NCBI GenBank assembly: GCA_026391935.1
Contig: JAPLDC010000065.1
Coordinates: forward strand, 1 to 11,632
Reading direction: 5' to 3'
From: Bacteroidota bacterium
GTDB lineage: Bacteria; Bacteroidota; Bacteroidia; 2-12-FULL-35-15
Length of the DNA: 11,632 nt
The notes below the pieces were generated by a model. It did no database searches. It was not told the origin of the DNA and was given only the letters and a program-made list of their open reading frames with translations. Of the stretch, positions 1 to 5,136 are shown piece after piece. Numbering within the stretch: position 1 is the stretch's first letter; each line of letters opens with the position of its first letter. Made by a program: the position numbers and the translations under genes.

Positions 1-1
1 G

Positions 2-1426
2 ACTATTTGTCTTGAATGTAAAGGACGCGGTAAAAAAAGCCGTAATCTCAGCAAGGAGGCGCGACTTCGTTATCAGATAGAATGTGATTTATTTGAAAAA
101 ATGAAGAAAGAAGGGATTGCGAAAGTGCGTCCTAATCGACACTTGTATTCTTGCTTGAACTGCAGTGGCTCCGGATTGGTTCATTCTACTAGCCATCCTA
201 TTGCAGATAAAGAAAACTTCCCACACGTTGCTATTATTGGAGGAGGTATTGGAGGTGTAGCATTGGCTGTTGCTTGTTTGCACCGTAGCATACCATTTAC
301 ACTTTATGAGCATGATACTAGTTTCGATGCACGATCTCAGGGGTATGGACTCACTTTGCAACAAGCAAGTATAGCAATCAAAGGCTTAGGTATTTTTGCG
401 TTAAAAAAAGGTGTGAATTCAACACGACATTTGGTTCATACTACGGAAGGAAAAGTAATCGGTGAATGGGGAATGAGAAAGAGAATAAATACAAATGTGA
501 AAACTACTCCAAAGCGTACAAATATTCATATCGCGAGACAGGATTTGCGCCTAGCGCTTCTAGAACAAGTCGGTGGACAAGATATAGTGCAATGGGGACA
601 CCAGTTAATTGATTTTAAGGATACAGTTGGTGAAGGTGTAAACCTAACCTTTAAAGTTAATGGGGAGACTATGCGTGCAAAGGCAGATCTTTTAGTTGGA
701 GCCGATGGTATTCGAAGTACGGTTCGGAAATTACTGATTGGCGAGGATAATTCCCCTTTATGTTACTTAGGCTGTATTGTCATTTTGGGTATTTGTCCTT
801 TAGAAGCTCTTCGTGATGTGGATAGTTCTTTGCTGGACTCGGCAACAGTATTTCAAACTGCCAATGGCAATGAGAGAATCTATATAATGCCATATTCACA
901 TGATACTGTAATGTGGCAACTTAGCTTCCCAATGGAAGAAAAAGAGGCAAAGGAATTGAGTGCTCAAGGAGCAAATGCTCTCAAGGAAGAAGCATGCCGC
1001 AGAACTCAGTGGCACACTCCTATCCCTCAGATTGTATCAGCTACATTGGAAGCGCTCATTTCAGGCTATCCTGTATATGACCGAGAATTACTAAAAGAAG
1101 AAATGGGGGAGAAATGGGGGAATGTGACTTTGATTGGAGATGCAGCCCATCCTATGAGTCCGTTCAAAGGACAAGGGGCGAATCAAGCGCTGCTCGACGC
1201 TTTGGCCCTGGCTCGTGCCATATCTATAAAATGTAATCCATTATCTCATTGGAGAGAAGCAGGAATAAGGGAAAGAGTATTAACGGAGTTTGAATCAGAA
1301 ATGATTGAACGAAGTTCTTCCAAAGTGAAAGATTCTGCAGAAGCTGTAAAACATTTACATTCAGAAATTTTTCTCCATGAAGGTGATCAGCCTAGAGGAC
1401 GGCATCTACGGGGGCATACCAAATAA
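2..1426 (+). CDS. FAD-dependent monooxygenase with N-terminal CxxCxGxG motifs (5' partial)
   Basis: The frame is open to the left edge, so the ATG at 101 is probably internal and the true start lies a few codons upstream of the window. Two CxxCxGxG motifs (codons at 8-31 and 152-175, 48 codons apart) resemble one zinc site of a DnaJ-type finger. After them comes a PHBH-like group A flavoprotein monooxygenase. Counting from Met at 101: the FAD dinucleotide motif G47-x-G49-x-x-G52, the acidic end of the second strand (E70), an Arg motif near R150, the DG motif (D202-G203) and the GD motif (G346-D347 in IGDAAHPMSPF). This class uses NAD(P)H and O2 to hydroxylate small molecules. It is distantly related to TetX, but the sequence does not support a tetracycline call. 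The substrate is unknown. The family call is secure; the zinc-binding role is inferred. Confidence 0.9.
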   Translation, partial: TICLECKGRGKKSRNLSKEARLRYQIECDLFEKMKKEGIAKVRPNRHLYSCLNCSGSGLVHSTSHPIADKENFPHVAIIGGGIGGVALAVACLHRSIPFTLYEHDTSFDARSQGYGLTLQQASIAIKGLGIFALKKGVNSTRHLVHTTEGKVIGEWGMRKRINTNVKTTPKRTNIHIARQDLRLALLEQVGGQDIVQWGHQLIDFKDTVGEGVNLTFKVNGETMRAKADLLVGADGIRSTVRKLLIGEDNSPLCYLGCIVILGICPLEALRDVDSSLLDSATVFQTANGNERIYIMPYSHDTVMWQLSFPMEEKEAKELSAQGANALKEEACRRTQWHTPIPQIVSATLEALISGYPVYDRELLKEEMGEKWGNVTLIGDAAHPMSPFKGQGANQALLDALALARAISIKCNPLSHWREAGIRERVLTEFESEMIERSSSKVKDSAEAVKHLHSEIFLHEGDQPRGRHLRGHTK

Positions 1427-1480
1427 ATGCGAAAACATTTTTTCTAGAAAGGCTTCTCTCACTGTGATTCGTTTCAAAAC

Positions 1481-1510
1481 AAAAAAAGTCCAGCAATACT
1501 GCTGAACTTT
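1481..1510 (-). terminator. Intrinsic terminator of the toxin-antitoxin operon
   Basis: Read on the minus strand this is an 11-bp stem (AAAGTTCAGCA / TGCTGGACTTT, one G-U wobble) with loop GTAT, followed at once by a run of T. It lies 74 bp beyond the toxin stop. On the plus strand the same stem carries a C-A mismatch and has no T-tract, so it mainly serves the minus-strand operon. Nearly the same hairpin follows tRNA-His at 4907-4939. Confidence 0.8.
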
Positions 1511-1575
1511 ATAAGAAGGGTCGTGAATGGGAATGAAGATGAACACCTTTTAAGGATAATTGAGAAAATAATATA
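1485..1575. repeat. Terminator-flank repeat, copy A
   Basis: The hairpin plus AAGAAGGGT matches the sequence just beyond tRNA-His (copy C, about 4907-4947). The following 34 bp (1516-1549) match 3169-3202 (copy B) with one mismatch, and weaker similarity (AAGGAT..A) continues after a gap. Copies A and B are in the same orientation and flank the toxin-antitoxin module. Confidence 0.75.
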
Positions 1576-1583
1576 GAATAAAT

Positions 1584-2237
1584 CTATTTAAGTGCCTTGA
1601 TAAAATCAATCATATCTATTTTTATTAATTCCCAATGCTTTTCTCTTAAGCATACAGGATCAAAATCTCCATCAGCATTTTCAAACTGGGTAAAATTCTT
1701 TTTTAAAACAACTTTATCATGACTAAAAGGATATCTTTTTTCGTGTAGCGAAAACATTTTATCTATACCATACTCATCCATTAATTCATGTATATCCCAA
1801 AAATCTTTTTTACGACCACCTCTTTGTATTACATCTAATTTCATTGCAATAATTTCTTCAACACTTGCAATACGAATATCATCAATCGCAGTAATACCAT
1901 CAATAAATCCATCCGTATAGAAAAGGTCTAACTTTATGCTATAACTTTCACTATCTCCAACAAAATAAGACTTACCAAAACCAATTATATCATCATTACT
2001 TGTATCAACATAGCGATAATTCGATCGTAAAAAAGAATCAATCTTATCAAAATCAATTGAACCATAAGCTGCGTCAGTAAATAAATCAATATCAACCGAT
2101 TCTCTATGTCCTCTATATAAACTCAATCCCGTTCCTCCAACCAATCTGAATTTATCAAACTCTTTAGCTCCCATAAGAGTTTTCAAAACACTCAATAACA
2201 AAGGTGTTATTGTTTTATAAAATAAACTATTTGCCAT
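1584..2237 (-). CDS. AbiEii/AbiGii-family nucleotidyltransferase toxin
   Basis: A 217-residue protein with the minimal nucleotidyltransferase signature of AbiEii/MenT toxins: GGTGLSL (34-40), then GHRESVDIDLF (43-53) with metal-binding D49-x-D51, a likely third acidic residue D104 in KLDLFY, and the downstream block around 132-149 (MKLDV...RGGRKKDFWDI) that supplies basic residues. Characterised relatives transfer nucleotides to RNA, in MenT to tRNA acceptor ends, and so block growth; some act in abortive phage infection. The ATG overlaps the antitoxin reading frame by 11 bp, so translation is probably coupled. The length is short for AbiEii (often about 300 residues), but the core motifs are complete and no frameshift is visible. 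The target of this protein is not known. Confidence 0.88.
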   Translation of the reverse strand: MANSLFYKTITPLLLSVLKTLMGAKEFDKFRLVGGTGLSLYRGHRESVDIDLFTDAAYGSIDFDKIDSFLRSNYRYVDTSNDDIIGFGKSYFVGDSESYSIKLDLFYTDGFIDGITAIDDIRIASVEEIIAMKLDVIQRGGRKKDFWDIHELMDEYGIDKMFSLHEKRYPFSHDKVVLKKNFTQFENADGDFDPVCLREKHWELIKIDMIDFIKALK

Positions 2238-2688
2238 ACAATTTTAAAATTCCAGTTACTATGTCTTTACCGTAAAAACGGATAATCTCTTTTTTTTCAA
2301 TTTCATTTCCACGTTCAAACACTCTTTTTATAACTGCTTTTTTTTGTTTCTCCCAAGCAATTTTCTCCATTTTTGTGTCCCAAAATAATATTGATCTTAA
2401 TTTAGTAAAATCGGGATGTTCTGTGTTTTGTCTTCTTTTCTCCTCTTCAATATCGTAATAAACCTGTAAAATCATAAAATACCCCTCTTCCATACCAAGA
2501 GCTTGCTCTATCTTTAAGGCTAAAGGTGTATTCATCTTTCGCTTTCCTTTTGTTATTGAAACAAGAGTCTGAGGAAATTCCTGTAAAGAAAGGGCAAAAC
2601 GACCTTTACCCATATTGCGCTGCTTCAATTCTCGTTCCAATATAATACCAGGATGAACACCTTTTATGATTTGAATATTCGATTTCAT
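2227..2688 (-). CDS. Composite antitoxin: HigA-like HTH plus DUF6922-like C-terminus
   Basis: A 153-residue protein counted from the ATG at 2688; an upstream in-frame ATG at 2763 would add 25 residues that run through the promoter and look non-coding. Residues 10-75 form an XRE/HigA-like helix-turn-helix with the typical GVHPGIILERELK opening. Residues 94-145 (LFWDT..MEKIAWEKQK..VIKRVFERG.....IIRFYG) resemble the DUF6922 domain commonly encoded next to AbiEii toxins in Bacteroidota. The pairing with the overlapping toxin gene supports an antitoxin role: the HTH would autorepress the operon and the C-terminal part may contact the toxin. Type II action is inferred from order and domains; the DUF6922 match is from memory of its motif pattern. 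Confidence 0.82.
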   Translation of the reverse strand: MKSNIQIIKGVHPGIILERELKQRNMGKGRFALSLQEFPQTLVSITKGKRKMNTPLALKIEQALGMEEGYFMILQVYYDIEEEKRRQNTEHPDFTKLRSILFWDTKMEKIAWEKQKKAVIKRVFERGNEIEKKEIIRFYGKDIVTGILKLYGK

Positions 2689-2691
2689 ATT

Positions 2692-2723
2692 ACAAATATA
2701 AACATTTTTGTTTACACAAATAT
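2692..2723 (-). promoter_or_regulatory. Promoter/operator of the toxin-antitoxin operon
   Basis: On the minus strand TATATTTG (2700-2693) matches the Bacteroidota -7 consensus TAnnTTTG, with TTTG (2720-2717) 16 bp upstream. The -7 box ends only 4 bp before the antitoxin ATG, so the mRNA would be almost leaderless. Between the boxes lies a palindrome AAACA-TTTT-TGTTT (2700-2713). An exact 8-bp direct repeat ACAAATAT occurs at 2692 and 2716, making a second, weaker -7 box (GATATTTG). This is a plausible autoregulatory operator for the HTH antitoxin. Confidence 0.6.
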
Positions 2724-2759
2724 CATTATATCGAATAAATAAAAAACTCATAATTAATA

Positions 2760-2897
2760 TCATTTAGGAACTGGAATTAATGGATTTGTTTGTTCCGCTT
2801 GTTTAATAATAGACTGCACATATATTTTAGCGAGTGAACGAAGGAAAGCTATATCATCTTCTGTTAGGCCTTTAAGGGGATTATTGTTCTCAGACAT
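2760..2897 (-). CDS. 45-residue small protein of unknown function
   Basis: The ATG at 2897 opens a 45-codon frame ending in TGA at 2762-2760. The product begins MSENNNPLKGL, carries a charged amphipathic helix-like core (TEDDIAFLRSLAKIYVQSIIKQAEQ) and ends in a proline-rich tail (NPLIPVPK). The composition is protein-like, with balanced acidic and basic residues in a regular heptad-like spacing. It lies 71 bp upstream of the antitoxin on the same strand, with a TAnnTTTG box and a perfect palindrome before its ATG. It could be a third member of the toxin-antitoxin island or an independent small gene. I do not recognise its family with certainty. Confidence 0.55.
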   Translation of the reverse strand: MSENNNPLKGLTEDDIAFLRSLAKIYVQSIIKQAEQTNPLIPVPK

Positions 2898-2898
2898 A

Positions 2899-2936
2899 TT
2901 TATTAAGTTTAAAATTTATTTCTCAAACTTAATAAA
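2899..2936 (-). promoter_or_regulatory. Palindromic promoter region of the 45-residue ORF
   Basis: A perfect 12-bp inverted repeat (TTTATTAAGTTT-like arms at 2899-2910 and 2925-2936) has a 14-bp spacer and ends 1 bp before the ATG. On the minus strand the upstream arm contains TAAGTTTG (2931-2924), a consensus -7 box; TTTG at 2950-2947 is a weak upstream box with 15-bp spacing. The layout suits either an operator overlapping the promoter or a leader hairpin. Confidence 0.5.
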
Positions 2937-2950
2937 AACCGATTACCAAA

Positions 2951-2968
2951 AATGGGGCTCGAACACGA
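2951..2968 (-). other. tRNA T-arm-like fragment
   Basis: AATGGGGCTCGAAC (2951-2964) is identical to 4953-4966, the T-arm and start of the acceptor 3' strand of tRNA-His, and ACGA follows after a small gap. No other tRNA parts are present around it. It may be a tRNA-His remnant left by integration or recombination, or a chance match to a highly conserved arm. Confidence 0.4.
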
Positions 2969-3040
2969 AAAAAATCTCAAAACTATTGATTTTATTAGGA
3001 AAAGGAATTGTGTATTAGTGTTGCGAATTATCTAAAATGA

Positions 3041-3069
3041 CAAAAGCCCCCTAAAATTAGGGGCTTTTG
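3041..3069. terminator. Bidirectional hairpin terminator
   Basis: CAAAAGCCCC pairs with GGGGCTTTTG, and TAA/TTA extends the stem inwards past one bulged C. The A and T tracts built into the stem make it usable in both directions. No recognised gene converges on it within the window, so it may belong to lost sequence. Confidence 0.65.
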
Positions 3070-3078
3070 AATTAAGGT

Positions 3079-3153
3079 TGGGAAATGGGGCATCCCTTCG
3101 ACTCCGCTCAGGGTAAACTTCTCGCACAATAATTATCAAAAAAAATTCCAGCT
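3079..3153. repeat. REP-like 74-bp repeat, copy B
   Basis: 3079-3152 matches 4848-4921 with two mismatches (A/T at 3116, T/G at 3146). It contains CCCTTCGACTCCGCTCAGGG, the element that gives PERSRR peptides in spurious ORFs of many Bacteroidota; its ends can pair (CCCT/AGGG). It runs into an A8 tract and a hairpin (3142-3168) related to the tRNA-His terminator, and then into the 34-bp A/B repeat at 3169-3202. Copy B therefore joins both repeat families. Confidence 0.8.
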
Positions 3154-3202
3154 TTCGCTGAGATTTTTAAGGGTCGTGAATAGGAATGAAGATGAACACC
3201 TT

Positions 3203-3347
3203 CTTCAAACTATTTCAAGGATTATAAAAGGAGGTTAATCTAGAAAGAAATGCTAATAATTAATTGCCTTGGGTAAACTGAAGTTTTTCATTAATAAAGA
3301 GCTAGAAAATGAAACTTTTTTAAAGAAAAGGTCACGAAGAAGTAAGA
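3203..3347. other. Gene-free stretch before the truncated OmpA gene
   Basis: No ORF, RNA or clear promoter can be supported here. The left part continues the copy B repeat (AAGGATTATAAAAGG); the right part shows no resemblance to the N-terminal TPR/PD40 coding sequence expected upstream of the OmpA remnant. Confidence 0.5.
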
Positions 3348-4157
3348 TGGTCCGGAAGAACATACATATTTGGAAAACCAATAAATACTGAAGGTGATGA
3401 TTTGTTTTTTGTAATTGAAGCTAATGGAATCATTGCATATTATTCTTCAGATCAAAAAGGGACAATGGGTGCCAAAGATATTTTCAAAATAACATTTAAT
3501 TCCACGAATAAAAGAAAAGAGTCTGGTCCAAAACTGGCATTACTAAAAGGAGTCATTTCTGATGAAAAAACTAAACTTCCACTTGAAGCAAATATCGAAT
3601 TAGTTGACAACGAGAAGCATGAAGTAATTGCAAAATTTAAATCCAATAGTGTCTCAGGAAAATATCTTATTTCATTGCCTTCAGGGAAGAATTATGGTAT
3701 CAATGTAATTACAACAGGTTATCTATTTCAATCGGAAAATGTAACACTGCCAGATTCAGCGGTTTACCAAGAAATTACCAAAAATGTTTCACTAAAAAAA
3801 TTGGAAATTGGAACCAAAATTGTCCTTAACAATATTTTTTTTGATTATGACAAATCAACTATAAAAGCAGAATCAAAATCTGAATTAGAAAGATTGACAA
3901 AGTTGCTAACTGAAAACCCCGATTTGAAAATTGAAATATCTGGTCATACCGATAATGTCGGGAGTTCTTCCTATAACCAAAAACTATCTGAGTCAAGAGC
4001 AAAAACTGTTGTAGATTTTTTAATTTCTCAGGGAATAAACCAAGATCGTTTAGTATATAAAGGGTACGGATTAGATCAGCCAATTGCTAATAATGATAGT
4101 GAAGAGGGAAGGCAATTAAATAGGAGAACGGAATTTAAGATTGTAGGTAAATCGTAA
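3348..4157 (+). pseudogene. 5'-truncated PD40/OmpA-family envelope protein
   Basis: The frame is open from 3324 but has no in-frame ATG before 3465; a TTG at 3402 is the only early alternative start. The product keeps the end of a PD40 beta-propeller blade (GKPINTEGDD.FFV..ANG.IAYYSS...G..DIFKITF), then a carboxypeptidase-regulatory-like beta-sandwich (about residues 45-131 from 3402), then a complete OmpA C-terminal peptidoglycan-binding domain (about 140-248). That domain has GHTDN (181-185), SESRA with R199, and NRRTEF (240-245). D184 and R199 correspond to the diaminopimelate-binding pair of OmpA domains. Intact relatives carry a signal peptide, TPRs and several blades, the layout also seen in PorE of T9SS. 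All of that is missing, so anchoring at the outer membrane is lost. The deletion edge lies near repeat copy B. Confidence 0.75.
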
Positions 4158-4191
4158 ATTTTTTTCAAAATTGTTACGAAAAGTTTAAATT

Positions 4192-4317
4192 ATGATTTCG
4201 CGAATAAAAAAATTGATAAATTATCGAATAACAGAAATTCGACAAGTATATAAAATTACATTTTGGCTAACCTTTGTATGTGTATTAATTATTGTGTATT
4301 TGCTAGTATTGGATTAA
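4192..4317 (+). CDS. Possible 41-residue single-pass membrane peptide
   Basis: An ATG at 4192 opens 41 codons to TAA at 4315-4317. The N-terminal half is basic and amphipathic (MISRIKKLINYRITEIRQVYK) and residues 23-40 form a hydrophobic helix rich in V, L and I ending in D41. This is the layout of small bitopic membrane proteins. It starts 34 bp after the OmpA remnant. No consensus promoter is seen, and AT-rich DNA can give such frames by chance. I do not recognise it. Confidence 0.35.
   Translation: MISRIKKLINYRITEIRQVYKITFWLTFVCVLIIVYLLVLD
4273..4302 (+). promoter_or_regulatory. Possible promoter of the 65-residue ORF
   Basis: TTTG (4273-4276), 18 bp, then TGTATTTG (4295-4302), one base off TAnnTTTG. 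Initiation would fall about 24 bp before the ATG at 4332. The boxes lie within the 3' end of the 41-residue ORF. Confidence 0.35.
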
Positions 4318-4331
4318 AAACATTTTGATAT

Positions 4332-4529
4332 ATGGATAGAACAAAGATTATTTCATTGATTTTATGCAATAGTGAACTTTTTACAAAAGTGGAACTGCAA
4401 AACTATTCAAATGAACAGTTATATAAAACATTAAGAGCTCTCCTTTTGACCATTCGAATAAAAATCGCAAAAACGAATGAAAATATAGATTTAATTATTA
4501 AAGGAAGTGCTTCTATAGTATTTGAGTGA
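4332..4529 (+). CDS. 65-residue hypothetical protein
   Basis: The ATG at 4332 opens 65 codons. The product is predicted helical with mixed charge (MDRTKIISLILCNSELFTKV, then NYSNEQLYKTLRALLLTIRIKIAKTNENIDLIIKG). There is no signal peptide, cysteine pair or catalytic motif. It starts 14 bp after the 41-residue ORF and a near-consensus promoter lies at the right distance. The 117-bp tandem repeat begins about 35 bp downstream. Codon use is AT-rich, like its surroundings. I do not recognise the family; it may be a genuine small gene or a chance frame. Confidence 0.4.
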   Translation: MDRTKIISLILCNSELFTKVELQNYSNEQLYKTLRALLLTIRIKIAKTNENIDLIIKGSASIVFE

Positions 4530-4562
4530 TCATACTATTTATATAAAAAAGTAGCCTGAAGA

Positions 4563-4799
4563 TAAACACGGCTACCTAAAGTCAATTTAAAGGGTGCTTA
4601 ACTACTACATATAAGGGTTATCGAATACCTATTATCATTAAATTAACAGCTACGAATATCCTATCGCCAATACCATTGCTAAACATGGCTATTTAAAGTC
4701 AATTTTTCCGGGGTGTTTAACTGCAACAAATGAGGGTTATCGAACACCTAGCATTAACAAACTTGTTTCTGCAAACAGCCTATCTCTAGGGGCACTGCT
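4563..4799. repeat. 117-bp imperfect tandem repeat with conserved hairpin
   Basis: Two copies (about 4563-4680 and 4681-4799) align at an offset of 117-118 bp. Shared blocks are AAACAyGGCTAy, TAAAGTCAATTT, GGTGyTTAACT, GGGTTATCGAAyACCTA, a diverged centre, then CTATC and a terminal GCT. Each copy can fold by GGGTGyT against AAyACCT, with TAAC pairing GTTA inside and TCG bulged. In the second copy the outer stem is perfect; in the first it has one wobble and one mismatch. No protein is encoded across it. The function is unknown. Confidence 0.7.
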
Positions 4800-4810
4800 C
4801 CGTATTAAAG

Positions 4811-4832
4811 TGAAAGGGGACTTCCCTTTTCA
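4811..4832. repeat. Hairpin between the tandem repeat and the REP-like repeat
   Basis: GTGAAAGGGGACTTCCCTTTTCA can form TGAAAGGG against CCCTTTTCA with one bulged T. It is followed by a C7 run and ATTTGGGTGGG, which can form a second small C/G hairpin at about 4834-4850. There is no T-tract, so it is more likely part of a REP-like cluster than a terminator. Confidence 0.45.
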
Positions 4833-4847
4833 GCCCCCCCATTTGGG

Positions 4848-4921
4848 TGGGAAATGGGGCATCCCTTCGACTCCGCTCAGGGTATACTTCTCGCACAATA
4901 ATTATCAAAAAAAAGTCCAGC
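4848..4921. repeat. REP-like 74-bp repeat, copy C
   Basis: Matches copy B (3079-3152) with two mismatches and includes the same CCCTTCGACTCCGCTCAGGG element. It ends in the terminator of tRNA-His. An apparent minus-strand ORF across this element and the tRNA, containing a PERSRR peptide, is an artefact. Confidence 0.8.
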
Positions 4922-4939
4922 AATCCTGCTGAACTTTTT
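4907..4939 (-). terminator. Intrinsic terminator of tRNA-His
   Basis: On the minus strand the stem AAAAGTTCAGCA / TGCTGGACTTTT (one G-U wobble, loop GGAT) is followed by a T-run. It begins 7 bp after the 3' end of tRNA-His. Confidence 0.85.
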
Positions 4940-4945
4940 AAGAAG

Positions 4946-5020
4946 GGTGGCCAATGGGGCTCGAACCCACGACCCTCGGTACCACAAACCGATATTCTAA
5001 CCAACTGAACTATGGCCACC
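4946..5020 (-). tRNA. tRNA-His (anticodon GTG)
   Basis: The minus strand folds as a full cloverleaf. The acceptor GTGGCCA pairs with TGGCCAC without mismatch. The histidine-specific extra G(-1) at 5020 faces discriminator C at 4946. The D arm contains TTCAGTTGGTTAGAA. The anticodon stem is TCGGT/ACCGA with loop TTGTGGT, giving anticodon GTG at 4985-4983. The T arm is GTGGG-TTCGAGC-CCCAT. The CCA end is not encoded. It is transcribed away from the copper ATPase gene. Confidence 0.97.
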
Positions 5021-5037
5021 ATAGTATTTTAAGGCTG

Positions 5038-5045
5038 CAAAGATA
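5038..5045 (-). promoter_or_regulatory. Promoter -7 box of tRNA-His
   Basis: On the minus strand TATCTTTG matches TAnnTTTG exactly and lies 17 bp before the tRNA 5' end. No clear TTG box is found upstream of it. Confidence 0.65.
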
Positions 5046-5136
5046 GAATTTTTTGTAATTGAATGAAATATTAAACCAAATATTTGCCCATTTTTCCAAA
5101 TATTCCCAGCATTTTATTAGTAATTTCGTAGCTATA

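Noticed and set aside
101..1426. Tetracycline-inactivating TetX assignment
   Set aside because: Only the general group A flavin motifs are shared; the N-terminal Cys motifs and the rest of the sequence differ.
2689..2763. Longer antitoxin start at ATG 2763
   Set aside because: The extra 25 codons run through the promoter boxes and palindrome, and the HTH begins normally after the ATG at 2688.
3402..4157. Assignment as the T9SS component PorE
   Set aside because: The domain tail is shared by many PD40/OmpA paralogues in this phylum and the diagnostic N-terminal part is missing.
4700..4760. Integron attC site reading of the tandem repeat
   Set aside because: GyTTAAC fits the RYYYAAC core, but the partner GTTATCG does not fit GTTRRRY, and no integrase or cassette series is visible.
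4786..5022. 78-codon minus-strand ORF across the tRNA and REP-like repeat
   Set aside because: It overlaps all of tRNA-His, the terminator and the PERSRR-encoding repeat; the peptide is a translation artefact.
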